NCBI RefSeq assembly: GCF_003660165.1
Contig: NZ_CP032829.1
Coordinates: forward strand, 248,001 to 312,000
Direction of reading: 5' to 3'
Source of the DNA: Sphingomonas paeninsulae
GTDB lineage: Bacteria; Pseudomonadota; Alphaproteobacteria; Sphingomonadales; Sphingomonadaceae
Length of the DNA: 64,000 nt
Below, piece by piece: positions 24,468 through 35,189 of the stretch; within the stretch, counting starts at the first letter, position 1; each line of letters opens with the position of its first letter. Position numbers and translations under genes: made by a program. The notes under the pieces are model-generated. The model was not told where the DNA came from. It saw nothing but the letters and a program-made list of their open reading frames with translations, and made no database searches.

Positions 24468-26105
24468 TCAAACCCGAACCACCAGAACCTCGATCACCGG
24501 CTTTTTACCGGTCCACCGCGTTGCGGTCTTGCGCACGGCAAGACGAACAGCTTCCCGCACCCGATCAGGCTCACGCTCTTTTCGTGCAGCAGCGGCGGCA
24601 TCGTCACATGCTTCCAGCGTGAAGGCTTCGCGATCCTCCTCAACAGGCAATCCCTGAATACGCACTTCGGGCGTTCCACGAAGTTGACCATCTGAGCCGA
24701 TAGCGACTGCCACCGAAACCACACCGTTGACCGAAATCCGGCGGCGCTCATTAATCGTAATGCCCTCGGCTGCGAGGATCACATCGCCATCCAGCAACAG
24801 CCGGCCAGTACGCTCATGACCGATGATTTTCGGACCATTAGGAGCGAGCCGCACAACATCGCCGTTCGATTGAACAATGGATTTCGGCACGCCCTGCTCA
24901 AGCCCGAAACGCGCCTGTTCGGACATATGGCGACGTTCGCCGTGGACGGGAATCAGCATTTCCGGACGAATCCAGTCATACATGGTCGCCAGTTCAGGAC
25001 GACCGGGATGGCCGGAAACATGCACATGGGCCTGCTTTTCGGTGACCATCAGGATGTCTTTGCGGGCCAGGGCATTCTGAATGCGCCCGATCTGCACTTC
25101 ATTTCCGGGAATTTGCTTCGATGAGAAGATGACGGTGTCGCCGTCCTTCATCTTGATCTGATGCTGGTCGAAAGCGATCCGCGCCAAGGCCGCGCGGGAC
25201 TCACCTTGCCCGCCAGTCGCAATGATAAGCGACTTATGTCCCGGCAATTTCATCGCCGATTCGAAATCCACGGTTTCCGGAAAGTCTTTCAGATAGCCAT
25301 TGGCGCGCGCTGCACCGATGATCTTGTCGAGCGAACGGCCCGCGACTGTCAACGTCCGCCCGCTCGCCTTGGCAACCTGACCCAAAGTCGCGAGGCGCGC
25401 CGCGTTCGATGCGAAACTGGTCACAACGACGCGTCCCTTGGCCGCGGCAACTGCCTTCATCAAGCCATCGCGAACACTACCCTCGCTGCCCGATGCTTCG
25501 TCGTTGAAAGCGTTGGTGGAATCGCAGACCAGCGCGAGGATACCGCTATCGCCGATCGCCATCATTTCGTCGGCGTTGGCGGGTTTGCCCATAACGGGCT
25601 CGGCATCCAGCTTCCAGTCACCGGTATGAAAAACGCGACCATATGGGGTGTCGATGATCACTGCGTCCATGTCCGGTATCGAATGTGCAAGGCGGACGAG
25701 TTCGATGCCAAATGGCCCGAGGTCGAGCTTATCGCCCGGCTTCATGATGTTGAGCTTAACCTGCTTGGCGATACCCTCTTCCTCCAACTTGCCCTTGATG
25801 AGCGTCGCGGTGAAAGGATTGGCATAGAGCGGCACGCCAAGATCGGCAGCAAGATAGGGTATCGCGCCAATGTGATCCTCATGCGCGTGCGTCAGAACGA
25901 TGCCGACCAGATCCTTGCGCCGCGCCTCGATGAATTCAAGGTCGGGCAGGACCAGATCGATGCCGGGATAGTCGGCACCCGCAAATGTCAGGCCGAGATC
26001 GATCATCAGCCATTTGCCGTCGCAACCGTAAAGGTTGACGTTCATGCCAATTTCGTCCGACCCGCCGAGCGCGAGGAAAAGCAGTTCTTTGCCGGGCTTT
26101 GTCAA
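24468..26105 (-). CDS. rnj: Ribonuclease J
   Basis: Endo- and 5'-3' exoribonuclease of the metallo-beta-lactamase/beta-CASP family; in alphaproteobacteria it takes part in rRNA maturation and mRNA decay. 545 residues. Zinc motif 'THAHEDHIGAIPYL' (HxHxDH), downstream ligands in 'VRLAHSIPDMDAVII' and 'VFHTGDWKLD', and beta-CASP features 'SFASNAARL', 'SSKQIPGNE' and 'VHVSGHPGRPEL'. The start is TTG 26105, with no nearby ATG. It is 123 bases from coaX, so it may have its own promoter. Confidence 0.95.
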   Translation of the reverse strand: MTKPGKELLFLALGGSDEIGMNVNLYGCDGKWLMIDLGLTFAGADYPGIDLVLPDLEFIEARRKDLVGIVLTHAHEDHIGAIPYLAADLGVPLYANPFTATLIKGKLEEEGIAKQVKLNIMKPGDKLDLGPFGIELVRLAHSIPDMDAVIIDTPYGRVFHTGDWKLDAEPVMGKPANADEMMAIGDSGILALVCDSTNAFNDEASGSEGSVRDGLMKAVAAAKGRVVVTSFASNAARLATLGQVAKASGRTLTVAGRSLDKIIGAARANGYLKDFPETVDFESAMKLPGHKSLIIATGGQGESRAALARIAFDQHQIKMKDGDTVIFSSKQIPGNEVQIGRIQNALARKDILMVTEKQAHVHVSGHPGRPELATMYDWIRPEMLIPVHGERRHMSEQARFGLEQGVPKSIVQSNGDVVRLAPNGPKIIGHERTGRLLLDGDVILAAEGITINERRRISVNGVVSVAVAIGSDGQLRGTPEVRIQGLPVEEDREAFTLEACDDAAAAARKEREPDRVREAVRLAVRKTATRWTGKKPVIEVLVVRV

Positions 26106-26228
26106 AATTAGTGGGTTCTTTCTTCAGGTCTTGGTTCGGCCAACGCCGGAGAGTTGCCGCGCCTTAGCACGAATGATGCCGGGGATTGCGTCGAAAATGT
26201 GAAATTAGCCGTCGTTTATTTCGACGGA

Positions 26229-27005
26229 CTATTTAGCCAGGCGATGCCACATTATCGTCAGCCCGCGGATCGTCAGATCGGGTTCGATCATGTCAAAGAC
26301 TTTACTGTGCCGTTCGAAAAGCGTGGCAAGGCCGCCGGTCGCAATAACCTTTACCGGACGGCCGATTTCAGCCTTGATCCGGGTAACCAGCCCTTCGATC
26401 AGGCCAACATAGCCCCAGTAGATACCGATCACCATCTGCTCTTCGGTCGTGCGCCCGATCACCGAGGTGCTTTCCGGTGTCTCGATGGCGATCCGGGGAA
26501 GCTTCGCCGCGGCAGCAACCAATGCATCGAGTGACAGGTTGATGCCCGGCGCAATGATGCCGCCTTTATACGCTCCGGTATAATCGATCACATCAAAGGT
26601 GGTAGCGGTACCAAAGTCGATGACGATCAGGTCGCCACTGTGCAGCGCATGGGCGGCAATCGTGTTGACCACACGGTCGGCACCCACCGTCGAGGGTTCG
26701 ACGACATCGAGATGGATGCCCCATTCCAAAGGTGCGCGACCGGCAATCAGCGGGGTTTGCCGGAAATATTTTTCAGCAAGCACCGTCAGATTGTGAAGCG
26801 CACGGGGCACAACGGTCGCGATAACGACCGCCGTAACGGATTTCGGGTCTTGACCGCCCAGTTGCATCAACTGGTGTAGCCATACCGCATACTCGTCGGC
26901 GGTCCGACGCGGATCAGTAGCTATCCGCCAGCGCGCGACGATATCATCGCCTTCGACAAGTGCGAAGACGACGTTGGTATTTCCGGCATCGATGGCGAGT
27001 AGCAT
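26229..27005 (-). CDS. coaX: Type III pantothenate kinase
   Basis: Phosphorylates pantothenate in the first step of coenzyme A synthesis. CoaX enzymes are unrelated to CoaA and insensitive to CoA feedback. 258 residues. Acetate-kinase-superfamily motifs are '[19 protein letters not shown]' (phosphate 1), '[14 protein letters not shown]' and '[15 protein letters not shown]' (phosphate 2), and '[12 protein letters not shown]'. It begins 9 bases after birA, so the two cofactor enzymes are cotranscribed. Confidence 0.96.
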   Translation of the reverse strand: MLLAIDAGNTNVVFALVEGDDIVARWRIATDPRRTADEYAVWLHQLMQLGGQDPKSVTAVVIATVVPRALHNLTVLAEKYFRQTPLIAGRAPLEWGIHLDVVEPSTVGADRVVNTIAAHALHSGDLIVIDFGTATTFDVIDYTGAYKGGIIAPGINLSLDALVAAAAKLPRIAIETPESTSVIGRTTEEQMVIGIYWGYVGLIEGLVTRIKAEIGRPVKVIATGGLATLFERHSKVFDMIEPDLTIRGLTIMWHRLAK

Positions 27006-27014
27006 AAGGGGCCT

Positions 27015-27755
27015 TCAAATCAGGAAAACATCGCCCGCGTGAATGACACGCTGGGAGCCATCCGCCAAGCGCAAGCGGAGAGCACAGTCCTGGGTCAAGC
27101 CGTCGAACAGGCCATCGACCCGGCCGCCGTCCGGAATGGCGGCGGAGAGCGCAGTGCCGATGGGGTGCGCACGTTCTGCCCATGCGGTCCGGATCGCGGC
27201 AAGCCCCTCCCCCCTCCAAAGCAAAAGCCAGTTGGCGAATACTTCGGTGAGAGTTTCGAGAAAGGTTTTCGGATCGGGCGGCGATACCCCAAGAGCAGCC
27301 ATGCTAGTGATAGCTCGGCCAAGATTTGGTTGATTGAACGAAAGGTTCACTCCCGTACCGACGATAATTGCGTCATTGGTACGCTCCAGAAGGATACCCG
27401 ATATCTTTGCGCCGTCGACTAGAATGTCATTCGGCCATTTGATGAAAAGCGGCTGCGTCGCAGTCCATATTTTCAGCGTGTCGTACACCGCTATGGCAGC
27501 GACCAGCGCCAGCGTGGCAGCTTCAGGATCGCTGTGCCTGAGAGTGACCAGTCCGCTGGCGTAGAGATTTCCGGGTGGCGATGCCCAGTCGCGGCCAAGA
27601 CGTCCACGTCCGGAAGTCTGGCGATCAGCGTATAGCCAATCGCCATCAGCCACCGATCCGCTTGCTGCCAATTGAAGCATATCAGCGTTGGTCGATCCTG
27701 TTTCCGCGACGTGGTGGATCGTCAGAACAGTGCTCCGGCAGCAGCATTGGACCAT
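27015..27755 (-). CDS. birA: Biotin--[acetyl-CoA-carboxylase] ligase
   Basis: Activates biotin with ATP and attaches it to the biotin carrier protein. It lacks the N-terminal helix-turn-helix of E. coli BirA, so it should be ligase only. Motifs are 'AETGSTNADML', the biotinyl-AMP loop 'GRGRLGRDWASPPGNLY', and 'IKWPNDILVDGAKISGILLE'. The start is unclear: the family normally begins at 'TIHHVAETG', which here is preceded by CTG (27725) overlapping the nuoN TGA. The nearest usual starts are ATG 27755 and GTG 27767 inside nuoN. Confidence 0.93.
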   Translation of the reverse strand: MVQCCCRSTVLTIHHVAETGSTNADMLQLAASGSVADGDWLYADRQTSGRGRLGRDWASPPGNLYASGLVTLRHSDPEAATLALVAAIAVYDTLKIWTATQPLFIKWPNDILVDGAKISGILLERTNDAIIVGTGVNLSFNQPNLGRAITSMAALGVSPPDPKTFLETLTEVFANWLLLWRGEGLAAIRTAWAERAHPIGTALSAAIPDGGRVDGLFDGLTQDCALRLRLADGSQRVIHAGDVFLI

Positions 27756-29167
27756 GCGCCGAGCCACGGAATAGCCAGATAGCCCAAGACGATGAACGCA
27801 GCGAACACGGCGATCAAACCGTTTTCAATGCGGCTTGCCGCTGGGGCGAAGTCAGTCGCAGGAGGATCGAAATACATCGTTTTGATGATTTTGAGATAAT
27901 AGAATGCGCCGATTACCGAGGACGCGATACCGACGGCGGCGAGCGGGGTTAGGCCCGCTGCAACCGCGGCGTCGAAAACCACGAACTTAGCCCAGAAACC
28001 GAACAACGGCGGGATACCTGCCAGTGAGAACATGAAAATCGCGAGCGCAGCGGCCAAGCCTTTTCGACGTTGCGACAGACCCGACAGGCTGGCGATGCTC
28101 TCAACATGGTTTCCGTTGGTATCGCGCATTTGCAGGACGCACAGGAACGAGCCGAGTGTCATCACGACGTAGATCGCCATGTAGGTCAGAACAGCCGATG
28201 CTCCTTCGCGCGTTCCTGCTGCAAGGCCGACCAACGCGAAACCGACGTTGTTGATCGACGAATAGGCGAGCAGGCGTTTTATGTTGGTCTGGCCGATTGC
28301 TCCGACTGCGCCAAGGATGATCGAGGCGAGCGAGGCGAAGATAACGATCTGGCGCCAGTCGCCCGTTGCCGAACCCATTGCCACCATCGACACGCGCACG
28401 AGCAACGCGACGGCCGCTACTTTCTGAGCAGTGGCAAACAGCATCGTGACCGGCGTCGGCGCGCCTTCATAAACGTCGGGGGTCCACATATGGAATGGGA
28501 CTGCGGCGATTTTGAAGGCGATGCCGGCAAACACGAACACGAGGCCAAAAAGTTGGCCGGTCGTCGTCATCGATCCTGCGCCGAATGCCCGCGCGATGCC
28601 CTCATAGCCGGTGGTGCCGGTGAAACCGTAAACGAGCGAGATGCCGTAAAGCAGGATGCCGCTGGCGAGTGCGCCAAGGACGAAATACTTAAGGCCCGCT
28701 TCGGCCGAACGCGTGTCGCGGCGCATGAAGCTGGCAAGGACGTAGGACGCAAGGCTCTGCAATTCGAGGCCGATGTAGAGCGTCAATAAGTCGGTTGCCG
28801 ACACCATCATGCCTGCACCCGCGGTCGCCAGGAGGATCAGCACCGGATATTCCGCACGCAGGCGTTCGTGGGCGACGCCGTTGCCCCCGAAAAAGCGTGG
28901 GGCGACAATGATGCAGACTGCGGTTGTGGCGTAGATTAGGATTTTGGCAAACGCTCCAAAAGCATCGGCGCGATACAGGCCGTTAAAGGCAGTCCCACCA
29001 TCGCCGGCCGGCCCCAGCAGCGCAAATCCGGCAGCCGCGAGCAACGCAACCGCCCCGATACTGATCGCAGGAGTAGCTTCATCGCCACGCCATGCCGCGA
29101 CGAGCATCAGGACAATCGCTCCGATCGACAGGATCAGTTCGGGAAGCGTGAAAAGGAGCTGGTTCAT
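27722..29167 (-). CDS. nuoN: NADH-quinone oxidoreductase subunit N
   Basis: Antiporter-like proton-pumping subunit of complex I, 481 residues with about 14 membrane helices. Motifs include 'LTLYIGLELQSLASYVL' (essential Glu on helix 5), 'GIAFKIAAVPFHMWTPDVYE' and 'SSINNVGFALVGLAAGT'. Last nuo gene of the operon; its ATG overlaps the nuoM stop and its 3' end overlaps the birA start region. Confidence 0.97.
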   Translation of the reverse strand: MNQLLFTLPELILSIGAIVLMLVAAWRGDEATPAISIGAVALLAAAGFALLGPAGDGGTAFNGLYRADAFGAFAKILIYATTAVCIIVAPRFFGGNGVAHERLRAEYPVLILLATAGAGMMVSATDLLTLYIGLELQSLASYVLASFMRRDTRSAEAGLKYFVLGALASGILLYGISLVYGFTGTTGYEGIARAFGAGSMTTTGQLFGLVFVFAGIAFKIAAVPFHMWTPDVYEGAPTPVTMLFATAQKVAAVALLVRVSMVAMGSATGDWRQIVIFASLASIILGAVGAIGQTNIKRLLAYSSINNVGFALVGLAAGTREGASAVLTYMAIYVVMTLGSFLCVLQMRDTNGNHVESIASLSGLSQRRKGLAAALAIFMFSLAGIPPLFGFWAKFVVFDAAVAAGLTPLAAVGIASSVIGAFYYLKIIKTMYFDPPATDFAPAASRIENGLIAVFAAFIVLGYLAIPWLGAWSNAAAGALF

Positions 29168-30702
29168 TTTGCGTGCTCCGCGCCGGTTTCATGTCCGACA
29201 GCGGCCTTTGTATGGGTCGAGACGGCGAGTTTGGCGTCACTGCCTGGATTGGCGCGTTCGATACGCGCGACCAGAGTGCCCACATCGCGGCGCATCGGTG
29301 CCATAAAGCTTTCAGGATAGATACCCATCCACAGAACCGCGAGGGCAATGGGGAGGAGAATCGCTACTTCGCGCCTGGAAAGATCGGGCATCGCGGCGGC
29401 GTCCGGACCAGCAGCAGTGCCATAAATGATCCGACGATAAAGGTAGAGCATATATGCCGCGCCGAGGATGATACCGGTGGTCGCGACGAATGCGACCCAG
29501 CTCGAGATCTGATAAACACCGATCAGGCTGAGGAATTCGGCAACGAAACCGCTGGTGCCGGGAAGGCCGACCGACCCCATAGTGAACAGCATGAAGAAAA
29601 GCGCATAGCCCGGCATATTGTTCGCCAGCCCGCCGTAACGTGCGATCTCGCGCGTGTGGAGACGGTCGTAAATCACGCCAACGCACAGGAACAAGGCTGC
29701 GGAAATCAGACCGTGACTCAGCATCATCATCATCGCGCCTTCGATACCCTGACGGTTGAAGGCGAGCAGGCCAATGGTCACGAACGCCATGTGGGCGACG
29801 GACGAATAAGCAATCAGCTTCTTCATGTCGGTCTGAACCAGCGCGACAAGCGAGGCATAGACAATGGCGATCATCGATAGGCCCATGACGAGCCAGAACC
29901 AGTAAGCCGACGCTTCTGGAAACATCGGCAGCAGGAAACGGATGAAACCATAGCCACCCATTTTGAGCAGCACGCCCGCGAGGATGACCGAACCGGCTGT
30001 CGGTGCCTGTACGTGTGCGTCGGGCAACCATGTGTGGACCGGCCACATCGGCATTTTGACGGCGAACGATGCGAAAAAGGCGATCCACAGCCATACTTGC
30101 GCTTGCGGAGAGAAGTTGAACTCCATCAGCACGGGAATGCTGGTGGTGCCGGCTTCGCGCGCCATCCACAACATCGCTATCAGCATCAGAACCGATCCGA
30201 GCAACGTGTAGAGGAAAAATTTATAGCTGGCGTAAATGCGGTTTGCGCCGCCCCATATACCGATGATGAGATACATCGGAATAAGGCCAGCTTCGAAGAA
30301 AATGTAAAACAAGAACAAATCCTGGCTCACGAAAACGCCGATCATCAGCGCCTCCATCAGCAGGAATGCCGCCATATATTCCGGCACGCGATCGGTGATC
30401 GCTTCCCATGATGCGGCGATGCAGACCGGCATCAGGAAGACGCTGAGCATGATGAGCATCAGCGCGATGCCGTCGATACCGAGCGCCCATGAAAAGCGCC
30501 CAAACAGCGGAATGTTCTCAACAAACTGCCACTGGGCACCCGCCAGATCGTAATCCGCCCATAGGCCAATGCCGAGGCCAAGATCGGCCAGCGTTGCGAT
30601 GAGGGCAATCCAGCGCGCGGTGTTCGCATTGGTATAAAGGCACGCCACCGCTGCAAGGAGTGGGAGTGCGATCATGATCGTGAGGATAGGGAACCCGTTC
30701 AT
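29164..30702 (-). CDS. nuoM: NADH-quinone oxidoreductase subunit M
   Basis: Antiporter-like proton-pumping subunit of complex I, 512 residues with about 14 membrane helices. Motifs are 'LFYIFFEAGLIPMYLIIGIW' (helix 5 Glu), 'AVKMPMWPVHTWLPDAHVQA' (Lys on helix 7) and 'KLIAYSSVAHMAFVTIG'. The C-terminal ~45 residues are a hydrophilic His/Lys-containing tail. It overlaps nuoL and nuoN by 4 bases at either end. Confidence 0.97.
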   Translation of the reverse strand: MNGFPILTIMIALPLLAAVACLYTNANTARWIALIATLADLGLGIGLWADYDLAGAQWQFVENIPLFGRFSWALGIDGIALMLIMLSVFLMPVCIAASWEAITDRVPEYMAAFLLMEALMIGVFVSQDLFLFYIFFEAGLIPMYLIIGIWGGANRIYASYKFFLYTLLGSVLMLIAMLWMAREAGTTSIPVLMEFNFSPQAQVWLWIAFFASFAVKMPMWPVHTWLPDAHVQAPTAGSVILAGVLLKMGGYGFIRFLLPMFPEASAYWFWLVMGLSMIAIVYASLVALVQTDMKKLIAYSSVAHMAFVTIGLLAFNRQGIEGAMMMMLSHGLISAALFLCVGVIYDRLHTREIARYGGLANNMPGYALFFMLFTMGSVGLPGTSGFVAEFLSLIGVYQISSWVAFVATTGIILGAAYMLYLYRRIIYGTAAGPDAAAMPDLSRREVAILLPIALAVLWMGIYPESFMAPMRRDVGTLVARIERANPGSDAKLAVSTHTKAAVGHETGAEHAK

Positions 30703-32741
30703 CGTGTCATCGCCCAGGTCGCGGCTGCGGCAAGGCCCAGCAGCATGACCAGTGCATAGGTGTAGAGATAGCCAGACTGAAGTTTCGCAGCGAGTTTGCC
30801 GCCACCGACCACCACCGCCGCAGCGCCGTTCGGGCCGAAGCGGTCGATCGTTTTCTCGTCACCGCGGTGCCAGAAGAACCGGCCAAGGGCAAAGGCGGGA
30901 ACAACGAACAGCAGGTGATACAGCTCGTCGAAATACCATTTGTTGAGCAGGAATTTATAGAGGCCCTGGAACGTGTCGGTGAACTTCTTCGGGATGCTGG
31001 TGTCGGCAATATAGGCCCACCAAGCAATTCCAAACCCTGCAAACATGGCGATCGTAGCCGATAGCTTCACCCACAACGGCACGCCCTCCATCGCTTCCAT
31101 CAGGTGAGCATTGAATGAGAGGCTCCCATTCCAGAACTCTGCGCCACGTTCAGCACCAAGAAACTGGTGGTGGAACAGATACCCGGCAAAGATCGCTCCG
31201 AGGCTCAACACGACCAAGGGAATCATCATGGTCAGCGGGCTTTCGTGCGGGTGATAGCCTGCGGTGCCTTCGACGGTCTTGACGTGGTGCGGGCCGGAGC
31301 CTGCCCCTTCTGCGGCGTGGTCGTCATGACCGCGTGTGTCATGAACCGCGTGCTGAATATGCTCGCTGCCTGCCCAGCGGGGTTTGCCCCAGAAGGTCAG
31401 GAACATCAGGCGCCATGAATAGAAGCTGGTGAGCAATGCGGCAAATACACCGACTGCGAAAGCGATGCCGCCCGCTTCGCCACCATGGGCGTAGGCGGCT
31501 TCAATGATGGCGTCCTTTGAATAGAAACCGGCGAACCCGAACACTTCCTCGAAACCGAGGCCCGTGATCGCAAGAGTTCCGGCCAACATCGCATAGAAAG
31601 TGTACGGGATCTTCTTCCGCAAGCCACCGTAGAAGCGCATGTCCTGTTCATGGTGCATCGCGTGGATGACTGACCCTGCGCCAAGGAACAACAGCGCCTT
31701 GAAGAAAGCGTGGGTGAACAGGTGGAACATGGCGGCATTGAACGCGCCCACGCCCGCTGCAAAAAACATATAGCCGAGCTGCGAACAGGTCGAATAGGCA
31801 ATGACGCGCTTGATGTCGGTCTGGGTCGTGCCGACAGTCGCGGCAAAAAACGCAGTCGCGGCACCAACCAGGGTGACGACGGTCATTGCAGTCGGGCTAA
31901 CCACGAACATCGGCGACAGGCGGCACACCATAAAGACGCCTGCCGTGACCATCGTCGCAGCATGGATGAGCGCGGAAACGGGCGTCGGGCCCTCCATTGC
32001 GTCAGGAAGCCATGTGTGCAGTCCGAGCTGTGCCGATTTACCCATCGCGCCGACGAACAGCAGCAGGCAGAGCAATGTCATCGTATCGACGCTGCCACCG
32101 AGGAAGCCGATGGTGGTTCCGGCCATGCCGGGGGCAGCGGCGAGGATCGCTGGAATCGAAACCGTGCCGAACACCAGGAACGTGCCAAAAATACCGAGCG
32201 AGAACCCGAAGTCACCAACGCGATTGACAACGAATGCCTTTATCGCAGCCGCGTTGGCGGTCGGCTTTTGATACCAGAAACCGATAAGCAGATACGATGC
32301 CAAGCCGACGCCTTCCCAACCGAAGAACATCTGGACGAGATTGTCGGCGGTCACGAGCATGAGCATCGCAAAGGTGAACAATGAGAGATACGCAAAGAAG
32401 CGCGGCTGGCTGTCGTCCTCAGACATGTAGCCCCAGCTATAAAGGTGGACGAGCGCAGAGACAGTGGTGATGACGACGAGCATCACCGCAGTCAGCGTAT
32501 CGACACGAAGGCTCCAATCGACGCTGAGATTACCCGAGCGGATCCAATCAAGGACTGGAATGACCTGAGCGACGCCAGTGCCGTTCAAATAGGTTGCAAA
32601 CGTAATCCACGCGATGATGCAGGAAATGAACAAGCCCGCCGTGGTGACGATCTTGGTCCCGAACAGTCCGAGATAATTGCGTCCCAGACCGCCGACGAGC
32701 GCCGTCAGCAGCGGCAGGAATACCATCAGTTTTATAAGCAT
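30699..32741 (-). CDS. nuoL: NADH-quinone oxidoreductase subunit L
   Basis: Distal proton-pumping subunit of complex I, 680 residues, with the long lateral helix HL at its C-terminal end. Motifs are 'MFFGWEGVGLASYLLIGFWY', 'GAMGKSAQLGLHTWLPDAME' and 'AYSTCSQLGYMFFAAGVGA'. A His-rich hydrophilic loop at about 455-505 ('IQHAVHDTRGHDDHAAEG', 'GPHHVK', 'GYHPHES') lies before the last helices, as in other alphaproteobacterial NuoL proteins. It begins at the nuoK stop. Confidence 0.97.
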   Translation of the reverse strand: MLIKLMVFLPLLTALVGGLGRNYLGLFGTKIVTTAGLFISCIIAWITFATYLNGTGVAQVIPVLDWIRSGNLSVDWSLRVDTLTAVMLVVITTVSALVHLYSWGYMSEDDSQPRFFAYLSLFTFAMLMLVTADNLVQMFFGWEGVGLASYLLIGFWYQKPTANAAAIKAFVVNRVGDFGFSLGIFGTFLVFGTVSIPAILAAAPGMAGTTIGFLGGSVDTMTLLCLLLFVGAMGKSAQLGLHTWLPDAMEGPTPVSALIHAATMVTAGVFMVCRLSPMFVVSPTAMTVVTLVGAATAFFAATVGTTQTDIKRVIAYSTCSQLGYMFFAAGVGAFNAAMFHLFTHAFFKALLFLGAGSVIHAMHHEQDMRFYGGLRKKIPYTFYAMLAGTLAITGLGFEEVFGFAGFYSKDAIIEAAYAHGGEAGGIAFAVGVFAALLTSFYSWRLMFLTFWGKPRWAGSEHIQHAVHDTRGHDDHAAEGAGSGPHHVKTVEGTAGYHPHESPLTMMIPLVVLSLGAIFAGYLFHHQFLGAERGAEFWNGSLSFNAHLMEAMEGVPLWVKLSATIAMFAGFGIAWWAYIADTSIPKKFTDTFQGLYKFLLNKWYFDELYHLLFVVPAFALGRFFWHRGDEKTIDRFGPNGAAAVVVGGGKLAAKLQSGYLYTYALVMLLGLAAAATWAMTR

Positions 32742-33046
32742 CAGCCGTGCATCCGATTGACGTCATCGACCGCGATTGTCGCACGGCTGCGGAAATATAT
32801 GACGAGGATGGCAAGGCCGATGGCCGCCTCCCCCGCAGCAACAGTCAGCACGAACATCGCGAAAACCTGACCAACAAGGTCATTCAAAAATGCGCTGAAG
32901 GCGACGAAATTGATATTCACCGCGAGCAGGATGAGTTCGATCGACATCAGGATGATGATAAGGTTCTTGCGATTGATAAAGATGCCGAGCACCCCCAGCA
33001 CGAACAAGATCGCGCTGACCGCGACGTAATGATGCAATCCAATCAC
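32741..33046 (-). CDS. nuoK: NADH-quinone oxidoreductase subunit K
   Basis: Small membrane subunit of complex I, 101 residues and three membrane helices (MrpC-like). It carries the two membrane Glu of the proton path in '[20 protein letters not shown]' and '[19 protein letters not shown]'. Overlaps nuoJ by 4 bases and nuoL by 1. Confidence 0.97.
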   Translation of the reverse strand: MIGLHHYVAVSAILFVLGVLGIFINRKNLIIILMSIELILLAVNINFVAFSAFLNDLVGQVFAMFVLTVAAGEAAIGLAILVIYFRSRATIAVDDVNRMHG

Positions 33047-33657
33047 AATTCCACCCCTGAGCCGACGCCCTGCCCCTTGACGATCCGAACTGCATCCTGA
33101 GGACGACGACGGACCTGCGACGAAATATTCTGCGGCTTGGTGCCCCCACGCGCACGATGCGTAAGGACAATGGCACCGATCAGGGCAACCAGCAGGACCA
33201 AACCTGCGCCTTCGAAAATATACAAATAGCGTGTGTAGATCAGCAAGCCGATCGCTTCGGTATTCGGTACCTCTGCAATGATCGGCGAGACGCGGTTGGC
33301 GAGGACGATACCGCCCGCTTTCCAGGCGAATGTCGCGATCAGGATTTCGGCGATCAGCACAACGGCAATAAGCAGCCCAAGCGGCAGATATTTCGTGAAT
33401 CCCGTCCGCATTTCCGAAAAGTCGATGTCGAGCATCATGACAACGAAAAGGAACAGCACCGCAACCGCGCCTACGTAAACGATGACGAGCAACATCGCGA
33501 TAAATTCAGCACCGATAATGAGCATCAAACCCGCGGCGTTGAAGAACGCGAGAATCAGCCACAGCACCGAATGGACCGGATTGCGCGCGGTGATTGTCAG
33601 CAGCGCCGAAAGCACGACGACAAATGCGAACAAGTAAAAGGAGAGTATCTGGATCAC
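33043..33657 (-). CDS. nuoJ: NADH-quinone oxidoreductase subunit J
   Basis: Membrane subunit of complex I, 204 residues and five membrane helices. '[20 protein letters not shown]', '[20 protein letters not shown]' and '[10 protein letters not shown]' are typical; the second includes the pi-bulge helix region. The last ~35 residues are a basic cytoplasmic tail. It is 12 bases after nuoI. Confidence 0.96.
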   Translation of the reverse strand: MIQILSFYLFAFVVVLSALLTITARNPVHSVLWLILAFFNAAGLMLIIGAEFIAMLLVIVYVGAVAVLFLFVVMMLDIDFSEMRTGFTKYLPLGLLIAVVLIAEILIATFAWKAGGIVLANRVSPIIAEVPNTEAIGLLIYTRYLYIFEGAGLVLLVALIGAIVLTHRARGGTKPQNISSQVRRRPQDAVRIVKGQGVGSGVEL

Positions 33658-33669
33658 TTTGCCGCGCCC

Positions 33670-34152
33670 CTATCGATACGGCGCATCGGCGGCAAGGTTC
33701 GCGGCGAGGACGCGTTCCCAGCGGTCGCCGTTATCGAGCAGCTTCGATTTGTCGTAGATAAGTTCCTCGCGCGTTTCGGTCGAATATTCGAAATTCGGCC
33801 CCTCGACGATGGCATCAACGGGACAGGCTTCCTGGCAGAGGCCGCAGAAGATGCACTTGGTCATGTCGATGTCATAGCGCGTGGTACGACGACTGCCATC
33901 TTCGCGAGGTTCGGCCTCAATCGTGATGGCCTGCGCGGGGCAAACTGCCTCACACAGCTTGCACGCAATGCAGCGTTCTTCGCCATTCGGATAACGACGC
34001 AGCGCATGTTCACCCCGGAAACGCACCGACAACGGGTTCTTTTCGTAGGGGTAGTTGATCGTCGCCTTAGGCTTGAAGAAATACTTCAGGGTCAGCCAAT
34101 GCGCCTTCAGGAACTCCCAAAGCGTGAACGATTTGATGAGGTGCGCGATCAT
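33670..34152 (-). CDS. nuoI: NADH-quinone oxidoreductase subunit I
   Basis: Peripheral-arm subunit carrying clusters N6a and N6b, which pass electrons toward NuoB. 160 residues. Two [4Fe-4S] motifs are '[19 protein letters not shown]' and '[19 protein letters not shown]'. '[20 protein letters not shown]' is the usual N-terminal signature. Overlaps nuoH by 4 bases. Confidence 0.98.
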   Translation of the reverse strand: MIAHLIKSFTLWEFLKAHWLTLKYFFKPKATINYPYEKNPLSVRFRGEHALRRYPNGEERCIACKLCEAVCPAQAITIEAEPREDGSRRTTRYDIDMTKCIFCGLCQEACPVDAIVEGPNFEYSTETREELIYDKSKLLDNGDRWERVLAANLAADAPYR

Positions 34153-35189
34153 GCCGAATACCTGAAAATCATGAGATAGCCCGAGATGATGACCACCCAG
34201 AGCAGCGAAAGTGGCAAGAAGATTTTCCAGCCCAATCGCATGAGCTGGTCATAGCGGTAGCGGGGAACGGTGGCTTTGATCCAGCTGAAGATGAAGAAGA
34301 ACAGCAGGATTTTCGCCAGCAGCCAGACGATGCCGGGAACGTAATAGAGCGGTGCCCAGTCGATCGGAGGCAGATAGCCGCCCCAGAACAGAATCGCGTT
34401 GAGCGCACACATCAGCAACACGTTGGCATATTCGCCGAGCCAGAACAGCGCAAAGCTCATCGACGAATATTCGGTCTGGTAACCGGCGACGAGTTCCGAT
34501 TCAGCCTCTGTCAGATCGAAAGGCGCGCGCGCGGTTTCGGCCAATGACGAGATAAGAAAGACAACCGCCATCGGCAGGAACAGTGGATTGAAACCAAAAC
34601 CGTTGGTGATCCAGAGGTGGTGGCGCTGCGCCTCGACGATGCCCGACAGGTTGAATGTACCCGACCAGAGCACGACCGAGATCAGAACGAAGCCAATGCT
34701 GACTTCGTAGCTGACCATCTGGGCGGCGGCGCGCAGGGCGGAGTAGAACGGATATTTCGAGTTGGACGACCAGCCTGCAATGATCACGCCGTAAACGCCC
34801 AATGACGATGCCGCGAGAATGTAGAGCAATCCGACGTTGATGTCGGCCAGCACGACGCCAGCCTGCCACGGAATTACCGCCCAGACGATCAGCGCAACGG
34901 TGAAGGTCAGGATCGGTGCGAGCAGGAAAAGGCCGCGATTGGCCGAGGTCGGGATGATCGTTTCCTGGAGAAAAACCTTCAGGCCATCGGCGAAAGATTG
35001 CAGCAGGCCAAACGGCCCGACGACGTTAGGACCTTTGCGCAGAGCCATCGCCGCCCAGATCTTGCGATCGGCGTAGATGATCATGGCGACGGCGAGCATC
35101 AACGGCAGCGCAATCACGAGGATGTACGCGACGTGTGCGACCAGCCAACCGAAGTTGAAGCCGAGTTGGTTTTGAAGCCAGACGGTCAC
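34149..35189 (-). CDS. nuoH: NADH-quinone oxidoreductase subunit H
   Basis: Membrane subunit forming most of the quinone entry chamber of complex I. 346 residues and about eight membrane helices. Motifs are '[20 protein letters not shown]', '[14 protein letters not shown]' and '[20 protein letters not shown]'. Overlaps nuoG and nuoI by 4 bases each. Confidence 0.98.
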   Translation of the reverse strand: MTVWLQNQLGFNFGWLVAHVAYILVIALPLMLAVAMIIYADRKIWAAMALRKGPNVVGPFGLLQSFADGLKVFLQETIIPTSANRGLFLLAPILTFTVALIVWAVIPWQAGVVLADINVGLLYILAASSLGVYGVIIAGWSSNSKYPFYSALRAAAQMVSYEVSIGFVLISVVLWSGTFNLSGIVEAQRHHLWITNGFGFNPLFLPMAVVFLISSLAETARAPFDLTEAESELVAGYQTEYSSMSFALFWLGEYANVLLMCALNAILFWGGYLPPIDWAPLYYVPGIVWLLAKILLFFFIFSWIKATVPRYRYDQLMRLGWKIFLPLSLLWVVIISGYLMIFRYSA

